From assembly GCA_903642225.1 (NCBI GenBank), contig CAHJWI010000012.1:1-64000 (forward strand): a DNA stretch of 64,000 nucleotides, given 5' to 3'. The position numbers were made by a program, and so were the translations under genes. Origin of the DNA: Acidobacteriaceae bacterium (GTDB taxonomy: Bacteria; Acidobacteriota; Terriglobia; Terriglobales; Acidobacteriaceae). Every line of letters starts with the position of its first letter. Position 1 is the stretch's first letter. The notes beneath the pieces are model-generated. The model saw only the letters and a program-made list of their open reading frames with translations, was not told where the DNA came from and made no database searches. Of the stretch, positions 9,142 through 18,413 are shown one piece after another.

Positions 9142-9194
9142 CGCAAGCTTGACCTACGCCGAATTATCCAGGGCGGGGTTGAATTGTATGCAGG

Positions 9195-11504
9195 ATGGCA
9201 GGCCGGGATGAGACTCCGCGGCGGAAACAGGACTGGATGAGCGAGTTGACCAAATCGAGGGAGCCTGAGTTCCTGGCTGTGGATGCCATCACTGCGCGCG
9301 CGCATTCTAGTGGGGCACCCGTATTTCGATTAAATTGGAAGCGTGCCTTGCAGATGCATCCGGGAGTTGCGGGCGTTGCGGCGGCGCTGGTCTTTGCTGC
9401 GGTGTTCGGGTTTGGCCTGGTGACCCCGACGCAGTACCAAGCGAAGGCGTTGTTCTCTGTATCTCCGGTGGTCACGACGCTTGTTCCGCAGGGAGGCATA
9501 CCGGGGACTGTGGATGTGTCACAGTTTGACAGCAGCATGCAGCAGGACGTGGAGACGCTGCAGCGCGAGGACACGGTAGAAGCTGCAGTAAAGACGTTGC
9601 CGACGGGGGCGTGGAGGAAGCCCAAGGAGTCAGTCGCTGCTTCGACATTGCGCATGGAGCATGCGCTGGGTGTATCGAGGGTTGGAACAAGTCTGCAGAT
9701 TGCTGCCACGCTGAGTGGACCCACGCCGAAGGATGCGGCGCAGGGTTTAGCAGCAATCTCCGCGCAGTTCCTAAAGACCGTGCACCGCGAAGAAGACGGT
9801 CGAGCGACGGAACGCGTTCAGCTGCTGAAGGAGGAGGCTGGCCGGCTGGATAGCAATTTACAACAGGACCGGGATGCCGCGGCTGCACTCGCTGGAGAGC
9901 TGGGCGTGTCGCGGTTGAGAGAGAATGAGCGCACACCCGCGGACATGAGCGCGGATCAGCTTCGATCGCAGCTTGCGGAGTTGCAGCGAGCGCGTGCGTT
10001 TGCGCAGGCTGGCATCAGCACCTCGCAGGCAGGCGGTATCGACGATGCTAGCAACAACGCGTCATCCGTTGCAGGTTTGGTTTCGACGCTGAATATTCGG
10101 AAGGCATCTCTCCAGAGTCAGATGGCAGGGATGACAGTCAGGAATCCGATTTATCAGCAGAACGCGGCTGAGTTGAAGGCGATCGATGGCGAACTAGCTT
10201 CTGCGCTGAGTCGGAGCGATGCTGAGCAGTTGCGCCGGCAACGGGAGTTGCGCAGCCGGAACGTGAGTGGGGTGTCACACGAAGAGCAGAGACTGCAACA
10301 CCAGCTTGTGCAGGACACAAGCGGGATGACCGGCGTTGCTGCAAAGCTGGAGCACTACTCTGAGCTCTCCCACGAGATTGATCGTTTGCAGACTCGGTCG
10401 GGTTTGGTGCGGGACGCGATCAGCAGCACCTTGCTGCAGAGTAATGCGCCGAGCGGGGTGAATCTGGTGGTGTCACCCACGGATGCGGAGTTGCAGGCCG
10501 GAGGTAAGGGCCGGCTGGCGATGCTGGCAGCGTTGCCCTTGGCGTCACTTGCGGGTCTTGTGGCTGCGATCTTTGCGTACCGTCGGGATGGGCGAGTGTT
10601 TTTAGCGGTGGACCTGGAGGCGGTACTCGGAATCCGGCCGATGGCTGTGCTGCCTGCTGCGTCTGAGGTGTCAGACGCCATTGCGGAGCAGGGAATGCTG
10701 CGGATGGCAGGGAGCATCGAGAGCGCATTCCTCAAGAACCGCTCAAAGACCTTTGTGTTTACCGCAACGAGCGTAGACAGCGATGTGGAGGAGCTTGTGT
10801 TCCGGGTACAGGGTAAGCTGCGCGACTTGGGGTACTCCGCTCTATGGGTGGGAGCAGAGACACTGCTTCGCGCCGAGAAAGACTTCGAGCAAATCTATGG
10901 GAGGGGGCCGAACAGCACTAGTGGTTTACGTTTTTCTGATGCGCCGGAAGCCGATGGTTCGGTACCCGAGGGAATTGCCATTCAGCGGCTTAATTGGCTG
11001 AAACGAGATTACGACATGGTGCTGATCGACGCGCCGCCGCTGCTCCAATCCGCGTTGGCCGAATATGCTGTGCGGCGAACGGACGCGACCATTCTGGTAT
11101 CTGAGAGTGGAGTAACAACGCGTGAGGACTTGGTGCAGGCTTCTGGCTTGCTGGAGCAGCTTGGAACGCAGGGTATTGGTGCTGTTCTTCAAGAATTGCG
11201 TATGCGCTATGCGGCACCGGGATACAAAAATGCTTTAGCAAAAGCCGAGGAGCGGGCTGCGCGACAGGTAAACCGTAAGCCAATAGACAACGCAGGTGAG
11301 TGGCAGGTCTTGAACGTCGGGACTATGGACGAATTGCGCGTACCGGGCGATCCGATGGCGCGCAGCATATCACGGGTTCGTCCGGCGCGTGCGCGTTCGG
11401 CTGTTGGTGGGCCGCGAGTGGTAGGCACCTCAAAAGAGGAGATTTGGGACGAGGATTCCGCACGTCTGGTGGACGAAGCAGCCTATTCCTTTCGCGAGGA
11501 GTAA
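9195..11504 (+). CDS. Wzz/Wzc-like polysaccharide co-polymerase with degenerate BY-kinase domain
   Basis: 769 aa; an in-frame ATG at 9237 with AGGA upstream is an alternative start. A first membrane helix (~60-78, GVAAALVFAAVFGFGLV), a long periplasmic coiled-coil stretch (GNVR-like, ~170-420) and a second helix (~445-463, LASLAGLVAAIFAYRR) give the Wzz fold. The cytoplasmic tail aligns with a Wzc/BY tyrosine kinase, but where the Walker A P-loop should be it reads FTATSVDSDVEELVF, with no GKS/T. The A' Asp motif is missing too. Only Walker B-like YDMVLIDAPPLL is kept, and there is no C-terminal tyrosine cluster. Probably controls chain length without kinase activity. Confidence 0.88.
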   Translation: MAGRDETPRRKQDWMSELTKSREPEFLAVDAITARAHSSGAPVFRLNWKRALQMHPGVAGVAAALVFAAVFGFGLVTPTQYQAKALFSVSPVVTTLVPQGGIPGTVDVSQFDSSMQQDVETLQREDTVEAAVKTLPTGAWRKPKESVAASTLRMEHALGVSRVGTSLQIAATLSGPTPKDAAQGLAAISAQFLKTVHREEDGRATERVQLLKEEAGRLDSNLQQDRDAAAALAGELGVSRLRENERTPADMSADQLRSQLAELQRARAFAQAGISTSQAGGIDDASNNASSVAGLVSTLNIRKASLQSQMAGMTVRNPIYQQNAAELKAIDGELASALSRSDAEQLRRQRELRSRNVSGVSHEEQRLQHQLVQDTSGMTGVAAKLEHYSELSHEIDRLQTRSGLVRDAISSTLLQSNAPSGVNLVVSPTDAELQAGGKGRLAMLAALPLASLAGLVAAIFAYRRDGRVFLAVDLEAVLGIRPMAVLPAASEVSDAIAEQGMLRMAGSIESAFLKNRSKTFVFTATSVDSDVEELVFRVQGKLRDLGYSALWVGAETLLRAEKDFEQIYGRGPNSTSGLRFSDAPEADGSVPEGIAIQRLNWLKRDYDMVLIDAPPLLQSALAEYAVRRTDATILVSESGVTTREDLVQASGLLEQLGTQGIGAVLQELRMRYAAPGYKNALAKAEERAARQVNRKPIDNAGEWQVLNVGTMDELRVPGDPMARSISRVRPARARSAVGGPRVVGTSKEEIWDEDSARLVDEAAYSFREE

Positions 11505-11556
11505 TAGTGTCGGTTTATGCGGCGTCGAACATCGGAGTGCGGCGGGATGGGAACTC

Positions 11557-12657
11557 ATGTCGACGCCGTGGTTGAGTGTTGTTGTGATCGGGCGTAATGA
11601 GGGGGAGCGCCTTGCACGTTGCCTGGATTCGGTGCGAGCGATGCGAGCCGCCGGAGACACGTGTCCTATACCAGAAGGGACAGCCGAGACAGCCGGAAAT
11701 GCCGTGGTGGCCATGGAGGCCGAGGCTGGGAACTATCCACAAAGTGACGTATCCGAGCGATGCGTTGAATTGATCTACGTCGACTCTGGTTCCACCGACG
11801 GCAGTGTGGCACTGGCTATGGGTAGAGGTGCACGGGTACTTGCATTGCATGTGGAACAGCCCACTGCAGCGCGTGGGCGCAATGCTGGATGGCGTGTCGC
11901 CTCGGCTGAGACAGTGCTGTTTCTGGATGGCGACACGGTGTTGCACCCCAACTTTGTCGCGGAAGCGATGTCTGCCTTTGAAGAGGTGGACACGGCTGTG
12001 GTCTGGGGACACCGGAGGGAGCTGTTTCCGCACCACTCGGTCTACAACCGGGTGATGGATCTGGATTGGGTGTATGCGCCGGGGTACACAGCGTTTTGCG
12101 GTGGGGATGCGTTATTCCGGCGGCAAGCGTTGGAGGCGGTGGACGGTTTTGATGAAACTCTGATCGCCGGGGAGGAGCCCGAACTTTGCCGACGACTGTT
12201 GTCTGCGGGATATCGTGTTCTGCACTTGGACCTGGCGATGACGGGGCATGATCTGGCGGTGGCGCGATTTAGCCAGTACTGGCGTCGCGCTACGCGAGCC
12301 GGGCACGCCTACGCAGAGGTGGCTGAGCGATTTCGGGGAACACGCGACCCTTTCTGGAGTGGTGAGGTCGACCGGAATCGGCGAAGGGCACTGGTACTAG
12401 TTGGTTTGGTGCTGGCTGGCTCACTGCTGAGCGTTGTTATAGGTAGGGTTCTACCAGTGCTGATAGTTTCCGGACTGCTGGTCGCACTGGCTGTGCGAAC
12501 GGCCTGGAAGTCGCGGTGGAAGGGCGGGAATGCCGTAACGCTGCTGCTCTACGGTGTTCATTCCCATTTGCAACAGATCCCGATTTACGGAGGCCAGCTT
12601 CAGTTTAGGCGGAACAAGCGAGCCGGACGAGCCAGTGGGTTGGTGGAATACAAATGA
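11557..12657 (+). CDS. Glycosyltransferase family 2 with C-terminal membrane segments
   Basis: 366 aa. The GT2 A-fold is visible from residue ~5: LSVVVIGRNEGERLARCLDS, then LIYVDSGSTDGSV, a nucleotide-binding RGRNAGW and the DxD in VLFLDGDTVLHP; CGGDALFRRQALEAVDGFDE is the acceptor-side motif. Compared with common GT2 proteins there is an insert of ~35 residues between the first two motifs. Two hydrophobic helices near the C-terminus (ALVLVGLVLAGSLLSVVIG, VLPVLIVSGLLVALAV) anchor it to the inner membrane. It starts 52 nt after the co-polymerase gene and is the last clear gene of the rightward operon. The sugar donor is unknown. Confidence 0.87.
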   Translation: MSTPWLSVVVIGRNEGERLARCLDSVRAMRAAGDTCPIPEGTAETAGNAVVAMEAEAGNYPQSDVSERCVELIYVDSGSTDGSVALAMGRGARVLALHVEQPTAARGRNAGWRVASAETVLFLDGDTVLHPNFVAEAMSAFEEVDTAVVWGHRRELFPHHSVYNRVMDLDWVYAPGYTAFCGGDALFRRQALEAVDGFDETLIAGEEPELCRRLLSAGYRVLHLDLAMTGHDLAVARFSQYWRRATRAGHAYAEVAERFRGTRDPFWSGEVDRNRRRALVLVGLVLAGSLLSVVIGRVLPVLIVSGLLVALAVRTAWKSRWKGGNAVTLLLYGVHSHLQQIPIYGGQLQFRRNKRAGRASGLVEYK

Positions 12658-13578
12658 CGTCATCAGAGCGGCGTTATGCAGGCGTCGCTGGTTTGCAGCA
12701 GTGCTGCTGGCTGCGTAATGGTGTGAGAGCAGGTGTGAAGGGGGAGCTGAGTATCACGCTGCAGTTGACGCGTACGCGCTGATTGTATTTTGCGGTTCGT
12801 TCATTGGATCAGCCGGCCGCTCTGCGGAATGTTGTACGAGAACAGGTCTATTTGTAGGCAGGCACGAATGTTGACGTTCTGGGTGGTCTCTCTACAACCA
12901 GAGTGGCCCGGGCTTAGGTACACCTCTGCAGCCATAAAGGGTGCCATCTGAAATAGATGTGGGCATTCGTTTTTTGAAGCCGTCCTTTCGAAGATGCGGC
13001 ACATTTCCGTTTTAGTTCTGGCAGGCATGAAGCTCTGACAGGATTTAGAGGTAATTGCGGGAGACGAGACGAACTGACAGCTGGCCAAGCTGATTGGTTG
13101 TCGGGACAGCGGTGTCAAAGGCATAGCTGTGAAAGGTAAAAGGCATAGCTGTGAAAGGTATAGGAACTGAACAGTGACGGTCGGCAATGTCCCGCCAGTG
13201 CAGGATCGTTTCTTCTTAAGAATTGCCAAGGGCACCAGGTTTCTTTGTGCGCCGATGACAGCCGGCGGGTATCAGCCGTACTGCCGCGAGTCTGGCGCTT
13301 GATAGGCGGGGCCACGTGATGCGGGTACGACATGTCCCGCGGTGCCGGTTAAGACGGTTGCAAGATGATGCGCGGTGAACTTTAGCAGGGCGCGCACCTG
13401 AGAGCGGACTACAGGCGTATAGGCGCGGTAGAAGAGAGCGCTCTCAAAGGCTAAGTAGTACGGCGCTTCTAAGTGGGAGCGGGCGGTGTTGAAACGCGTT
13501 AGCGAGTGCGGGAAATGACGACTTGTGAGTTTGGGGTGCGGGTCACCATCAGGAATCGACCCGAATGTAGGGAGCTGA
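12658..13578. other. About 0.9 kb without a convincing gene
   Basis: Possible contents are weak. A 42-codon ORF (12654-12782, +) starts on an ATG overlapping the GT2 stop, with no known relatives that I recognise. A palindromic CAGCAGTGCTGCTG lies at about 12696. The 22-bp tandem repeat lies at 13117. A minus-strand reading frame (13272-13560) has coding-like codon use and protein-like text such as YYLAFESALFYRAYTPVVR, but no start of its own. I read the stretch as decayed coding DNA. Confidence 0.5.
13117..13160. repeat. Perfect 22-bp tandem duplication
   Basis: The unit AAAGGCATAGCTGTGAAAGG plus TA occurs twice head to tail with no mismatch (13117-13138 and 13139-13160). Within the unit AAAGG itself recurs. 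Only two copies are present, so this looks like a recent slippage event in non-coding DNA, not a functional array. Confidence 0.9.
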
Positions 13579-14359
13579 ATTAGTCTTCCAGAATGGCTGG
13601 CGGGCGGGTATGTGGTCGACGTGGAGAGTGGGGAAGAGATGTGGGTTGCTCTGCACATTGCTGCATGCCCGGGCTCTTCCTACACTTCGTGGCCGAGCAG
13701 GATGAGGGCCTTGGAGGGGCCTTGAGCGATAGCGTCACGGACGTACTTGACAATCTCCCACTCGCTAGCCTCGCTTGCGATACGTACCTGACCGCCGGGC
13801 AAGTTGAGGGCCAGCACCTGTTCCGTAAGGCCGGCGGAGCCTGGGGCGATCCCGACAGAGCTAATCGGCAGTGCGGGGTCGCCTTCTACATGCAGAAGTT
13901 CGGTCGCGAGACGAGCCTGCATGAAGCGGACGAGATCCCCAAGGGTGGATGGAGAAGCCGAGCATGATGCCGTTGCTTGCGGCGTCTTCGTCAGTTTGGT
14001 CGTGGAGGCGATTACCACCAGATAGTTTTTCTGGATGTATGCGAGCTTCTGCTCTAGACGGGATCGTTCGCGAATTGAGCGACGCCGTTGCGATGATTGT
14101 AGAAGGGTGGCTCGTGCGTGATGGCGAGATCGACGCCGGCGGATTTCTTCGCGGAGAACGTCCTCGTCGCAACGAAGGTGGTAGCAATGCTGGTGATGGG
14201 TGTACTTGAATTGGCGGCTCTGAGTGTGTTGGCTGGTGGGGTGACTGCGCAACGGTGTTGAATCTGGAGCCAGGAGTCGGTGGCAGTCAGTTCTGTGCTG
14301 GGGGGCTTGAGGAGGCGGCTGCGCAGAAGTGTGACGATGGATGTAAAGTTCTGGGTCAT
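13579..14359 (-). pseudogene. Degraded Nif3-like (DUF34/GTP cyclohydrolase I type 2-like) gene
   Basis: Family text appears in order but in different frames. It opens with a start ATG at 14359 behind a good GGAGG site, then SIATTFVATRTF and LAITHEPPFYNH (metal-binding His/Glu region) and FANDPV followed by TAG. The next piece is KLAYIQKN one frame over, then RLHDQTDEDAASNGIM in a third frame (family normally RFHDHWH-x-x-PDGI). STLGDLVRFMQARL, SSVGIAPGSAG and ALILLGHEV then end in a premature TAG, after which EEPG and IPARQPFW still mark the old C-terminus. There are several frameshifts and an apparent internal deletion (~25 codons), so no active protein is expected. Confidence 0.85.
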
Positions 14360-14473
14360 TTTGGACCTCCACATCAGAGGATCTAAGACGCAGCACGCCA
14401 GATAGCCAGATGGAGAGGGGAGTGTGCGGGCAAGCGGACTTCATGCCCGCGCGCCTGCACGTCCTGGCACAAG

Positions 14474-15550
14474 TCAGCCTGTGGGTGATGTAACTTCATT
14501 GACCACTTGTTCGTCGACGCTGCGTCCACTGCTGAGACGGCGCCATAAGATACGGAGGATGGCAACCACTGGCACAGAAATCAGAGCTCCCACGACGCCA
14601 GCGATCTCTCCGCCGGCGAGCACCGCGAAGATCTGAATGATGGGTGAGATTTCGAGAGACTTCCCCATAATTCGCGGGCTGTTGACGTAGTCCTGAACCA
14701 ACCGCCAGATGCCGAGAAAGAGGACGAGCCAGACAAGATGGCTGTAACCTGTAAGACCGGCGACACCGAAGACAAGCACGGCAGCCACGGCTGGGCCGAC
14801 TACCGGGACGAACTCAAAAATGCCGGCGAGCGGGCCGAGAATAAATGCATAGGGTACGCCCATAAGGCTGAGTACCACGGTGTAAACAACCATGGTCAGC
14901 GCTGCAAGAATGAGTTGTGCGCGGATGTAACTGCCTAGCATGATGTTAACGTCTTCGACGACGCCAAGCAGTGTGGAGCGTTGCTTCGCATCGTTTCCGA
15001 GTTGCACAAACTCGTCGGCCATCTCACTGCCGTCCTTAAGGAAGAAGAGGCTCAGGATAGGTATGAGGATGAGCCACCAGATATGCTGAATGGGATTGGC
15101 GAGTTTGGCGGCAAGTGCCTTGACGTAGGAGAGTAGATCGTCGCGGTGGCTGGTAAAGAAGCTGTGAATCTGAGCGGTTCGATCCTCACCCCAGCCGTGC
15201 TTCTGGCTGAGTTGTTTGAGGTACTCGCCGGATGTAAAGCTATCGACCATGCCGGGCAGGCTGGCAGTGAGTTCGCGGCTTTCCTGTGCGATACGGGGTC
15301 CAATCAGGAAGCCGAGTGCGACGAGCACGCCGATCATGAGGACATACACCGCGGCGATTGCTTTGACGCGTCCACGCAGGGGTTTTTGCAGACGCCCGAC
15401 GAGAGGAGCGACGAAATATGCAAACAGAATAGAGAATAGGAAGAGCGTAAGAGTTTCACGGGCACCGTGCAGGAAGCCGAGAACCACCGCGAAGATGAGG
15501 ATTGTACTCAGGACACGAGCAGTCCTTGAATCCCAAAAAGTAGAAAGCAT
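14474..15550 (-). CDS. AI-2E family transporter (PerM/YhhQ-like permease)
   Basis: 358 aa inner-membrane protein. About eight hydrophobic segments are seen: two near the start (VLSTILIFAVVLGFL, LFLFSILFAYFVAPLVG), one at ~65-85, then a soluble helical stretch with ASLPGMVDSF, and a compact C-terminal group (WWLILIPILSLFFLKDG, VYTVVLSLMGVPYAFILGPLAGIFEFVPVVGP, VVGALISVPVVAILRILW). The GxxFEFVPVVGP motif and the PRIMGKSLEISPI text are typical of the family. Despite the name, members export varied solutes and the substrate here is unknown. The neighbouring Nif3 remnant is on the same strand downstream. Confidence 0.92.
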   Translation of the reverse strand: MLSTFWDSRTARVLSTILIFAVVLGFLHGARETLTLFLFSILFAYFVAPLVGRLQKPLRGRVKAIAAVYVLMIGVLVALGFLIGPRIAQESRELTASLPGMVDSFTSGEYLKQLSQKHGWGEDRTAQIHSFFTSHRDDLLSYVKALAAKLANPIQHIWWLILIPILSLFFLKDGSEMADEFVQLGNDAKQRSTLLGVVEDVNIMLGSYIRAQLILAALTMVVYTVVLSLMGVPYAFILGPLAGIFEFVPVVGPAVAAVLVFGVAGLTGYSHLVWLVLFLGIWRLVQDYVNSPRIMGKSLEISPIIQIFAVLAGGEIAGVVGALISVPVVAILRILWRRLSSGRSVDEQVVNEVTSPTG

Positions 15551-15788
15551 CGATCACCTGTAGAGAGTGTGATGCGTTCGGGGTGCCATGGCTTGCCTGG
15601 GTCACTGGCTTTCTGCGGTTTGTCTTGGGCGGAAGAATGCAAGTGTACCTGGCTGCGCGGCTGTACTGGTTGTCACCACGCAGACCACCAGCACCCCGTG
15701 CACGCACCGGGGGCGGTCGAAGAAGCCCCATGTTGGATGGAGTGCATCTGACTGCGATGTGAGTGACCATCGGAGCAGCAAGCACCAC

Positions 15789-17600
15789 ATGCTTTTCGGC
15801 GCAGAGGTTCAGGCGACCGGAAGCGTTCGTTTTCGTCTTTTTGCGCCTGCAGCGAATGCGGTTCGCCTGGCCTTGGAGGAAGGCGAGACCTTGCAGATGG
15901 AGCAGCTTGACGGCGGCTGGTATGAGGTCGTGACGACGCAGGCGCATGCAGGTTCGCTGTACAAGTTTGTCTTACCGGATGGGACAGAGGTGCCGGACCC
16001 GGTAAGCCGGTATCAACCGCAGGATGTGGATGGCCCGAGCGAGGTTATCGATCCGGCGGCGTACGCGTGGACGGATACGGCGTGGCAGGGCAGGCCTTGG
16101 TCGGAGTGCGTTTTATACGAGATGCACGTGGGCACGTTTACGCCGGACGGTACATTTGCAGCGGCGGCAACACGGCTGGACCACCTGGCGGGTGTGGGTA
16201 TTACGGCGGTCGAGTTGATGTGTATCGCTGATTTTCCGGGATTGCGTAACTGGGGCTACGACTCTGTGCTGCTGTATGCGCCGGATAGCAGCTACGGCAG
16301 GCCGGAGGATTTAAAAGCATTTGTGGATGCGGCGCATGCGCGTGGCATCCAGGTGATTCTGGATGTGGTCTACAACCACTTTGGGCCTGAGGGGAATTAC
16401 CTGCCGCGGTACTTTCCGCAGTTGCTTACCAAGGAGCACTGCACGCCGTGGGGTGATGCACTGAACTTTGAGGAGACAAGTGATGACAGCAATGAATGCA
16501 GCAAGCAGGTAAGGGAGCTGATCATCCAGAATGCGCTGTACTGGGCGGAGGAGTTCCACATCGACGGGCTGCGGCTGGATGCGTCGCACGCGATTCTGGA
16601 TAATAGCCCGCTGCACGTGCTGGACGAGATGGCGATACGGGTGCGGGAGTTTGCGGCGGCGTGTGAGCCGAGGCGGCGAGTGCATTTGATTCGGGAGGAT
16701 GAGCACAACATCTCGACGGAGTTGTTACGGAGCCGTCGCGGCAAGGCGAAGCACTATACGGCGCAGTGGAACCACGATATGAGCCACCTGCTGGGTGCCG
16801 GAATCCGCTCGAACTTCGATGGCGATGGTAAAGATGACGAGACGCGGCGAACTTCGCACGCGATTGCCGAAGGTTACGTGCTGGCGGAGGAGGACAAGCA
16901 GAGCCGCGGCGAGCCGGTAGAGGAGCACCTGTGCGATGTGCCGCCGACGGCGTTCATCAGTTTTGTACAGACGCACGACCTGATCGGAAACAGGATCGCA
17001 GGGGAGCGTATTCATGCGCTGCTTCCGCCGAGGAATGTGCGCGCGGTGATGTCGGTGTTGCTGCTGGTGCCGCAGACGCCGATGATCTTTATGGGCGATG
17101 AGTTTGGGGCGACGTCACCGTTTCCGTACTTCTGCGACTTTCACGGGCAACTTGGCCGGGACGTAAGCAAGGGTCGGCGCGAGTTTCTGCAGGAGCTGCA
17201 TCATGCGAGCGACGAAGAGCTCGCCATTGCACCGGATCCCCAGGCAGAGACCACGTTTGAGAGTGCGAAGCTGAACTGGGAGGAGCTCCAGGAGCCTGCA
17301 CATGCGGAGTGGTTGCCATGGTACGCGAAGATTTTGCGGGTGCGATTGGAGCAAATTTCTCCGCTGATCAGCGAACTGGGTGGTCGATGTGGCGAGCCGA
17401 GGGTGCTCGGACCCAATGCCTTTGAGGTGAACTGGACGCTGAAGGACAATCGGGTGCTGCGGCTGGATGCGAACCTGCGACCGTTCTCGTGGAACGGCTT
17501 TACAGTGCTGGCAGGGGGCGCGGAGACGATCTGGGTGGAAGGCGAGGTTTGCAGCGCGACGGAGCTTGGGCCACACAGCGTGAGGTGGATGCTGAGCTGA
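15789..17600 (+). CDS. treZ: Malto-oligosyltrehalose trehalohydrolase
   Basis: 603 aa from ATG 15789 (GGAG 12 nt upstream); GTG 15759 is an alternative, and the open frame further upstream has no family match. GH13 enzyme that cuts trehalose from maltooligosyl-trehalose, normally made by TreY. Layout: N-terminal CBM48-like domain (~1-100), then barrel motifs DVVYNHFGPEGNYL, FHIDGLRLDASHAI (nucleophile Asp), LIREDEHN (acid/base Glu region), AQWNHDMSH, FVQTHDLIGNR and PMIFMGDEFGA-SPFPYFCDF. All catalytic positions look intact. No treY or treX is nearby. The gene converges with the next one with only 2 nt between stop codons, and glycogen phosphorylase is close, which fits glycogen/trehalose metabolism. 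Confidence 0.93.
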   Translation: MLFGAEVQATGSVRFRLFAPAANAVRLALEEGETLQMEQLDGGWYEVVTTQAHAGSLYKFVLPDGTEVPDPVSRYQPQDVDGPSEVIDPAAYAWTDTAWQGRPWSECVLYEMHVGTFTPDGTFAAAATRLDHLAGVGITAVELMCIADFPGLRNWGYDSVLLYAPDSSYGRPEDLKAFVDAAHARGIQVILDVVYNHFGPEGNYLPRYFPQLLTKEHCTPWGDALNFEETSDDSNECSKQVRELIIQNALYWAEEFHIDGLRLDASHAILDNSPLHVLDEMAIRVREFAAACEPRRRVHLIREDEHNISTELLRSRRGKAKHYTAQWNHDMSHLLGAGIRSNFDGDGKDDETRRTSHAIAEGYVLAEEDKQSRGEPVEEHLCDVPPTAFISFVQTHDLIGNRIAGERIHALLPPRNVRAVMSVLLLVPQTPMIFMGDEFGATSPFPYFCDFHGQLGRDVSKGRREFLQELHHASDEELAIAPDPQAETTFESAKLNWEELQEPAHAEWLPWYAKILRVRLEQISPLISELGGRCGEPRVLGPNAFEVNWTLKDNRVLRLDANLRPFSWNGFTVLAGGAETIWVEGEVCSATELGPHSVRWMLS

Positions 17601-17602
17601 CG

Positions 17603-18373
17603 TCACGGGTGGTGGGCAGCAGACTCGTTGCAGGCTGGGAATGCTGCTTTCTCGAGTGGTTTGCCAAGCAGGTCCGGGCCGACGGATGTACTAAACGGTT
17701 GCAGGCATAACGCAAAGTTATGGCCGAAGCCGTACACGCCCACTTCTGCAGCGACGAACGCACTTCTGACGCAGCCATATTGGCTTGGCTCCGCTGGAAG
17801 GATCCCCATGGTTGCATCCCGCGCTTCAGCGGTGCGTGCTAACACGTTTTCAAGTGTGGCATCGGCGATGTGAATGGGAACCAAACCAATCTCGCCGGGT
17901 GGTCCAGCCCACCCAAAACCGCCTGGCTTGCATCCGGTTGCCAGAGCCAAGCGGTATTCGAGGTATGGATACAGGGACGATATGGACGTGCCGGTGGTGT
18001 CAAAGGTTGCTAGTCGCAGGTCGAGCAGGCGGTTACGTGCACCCTGGACCGGCTCCACAATGAACAGCGCGTCTTTCTGCCGCCAGGTATAGCTATCGCC
18101 AAGAATCTTGCGTGCGACCTCACCTACGGTGCTTCTGAACACCGTTATAGTGACGGGGCTTTGCAGGTAGGGCAGAGCTGCCGCTTCAACAAGGATGGTT
18201 GTGCCGATGAGCGAACCCAGCTTCGCCAGCGCCGTGAGCCGCGACGCACCTTTGACTTGGATACGGTCTACGGGGCGCAGACTAGGGCACGGCCGCTGGG
18301 CAGCTACAGGCAGGCAGAGTGCAGTGACTAACATATAAGGGGCGAAGTGCACCTTGTGCTTTAACTTACACAA
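17603..18373 (-). CDS. Exported protein with STN-like (secretin/TonB short N-terminal) domain
   Basis: 256 aa, or ~243 if translation starts at the internal Met. The N-terminus (MLVTALCLPVAAQ) looks like a signal peptide. Residues ~45-110 have STN character: LTALAKLGSLIGTTILVEAAAL, PVTITVFRSTVGEVARKILG and YTWRQKDALFIVEP, the pattern found before secretin and TonB-receptor domains. The remaining ~140 residues carry no domain I know and have five scattered Cys. There is no barrel or secretin core, so it is a stand-alone STN-like periplasmic protein, a type I associate with acidobacteria. Function unknown. It converges with treZ and follows glgP on the same strand by 40 nt, so it may be co-transcribed with it. 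Confidence 0.7.
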   Translation of the reverse strand: MCKLKHKVHFAPYMLVTALCLPVAAQRPCPSLRPVDRIQVKGASRLTALAKLGSLIGTTILVEAAALPYLQSPVTITVFRSTVGEVARKILGDSYTWRQKDALFIVEPVQGARNRLLDLRLATFDTTGTSISSLYPYLEYRLALATGCKPGGFGWAGPPGEIGLVPIHIADATLENVLARTAEARDATMGILPAEPSQYGCVRSAFVAAEVGVYGFGHNFALCLQPFSTSVGPDLLGKPLEKAAFPACNESAAHHP

Positions 18374-18413
18374 TCGTCTTGGGTGACCGCAGGCTGATTC
18401 TTTCTAGTGAGTG

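Noticed and set aside
13593-13967. 124-aa plus-strand frame over the Nif3 remnant
   Set aside because: It is antisense to recognisable Nif3 fragments and shows no family text.
15588-15788. Upstream extension of treZ
   Set aside because: The added 67 residues are Cys/Thr/His-rich and unlike any TreZ N-terminus; the family start begins at LFGAEV.
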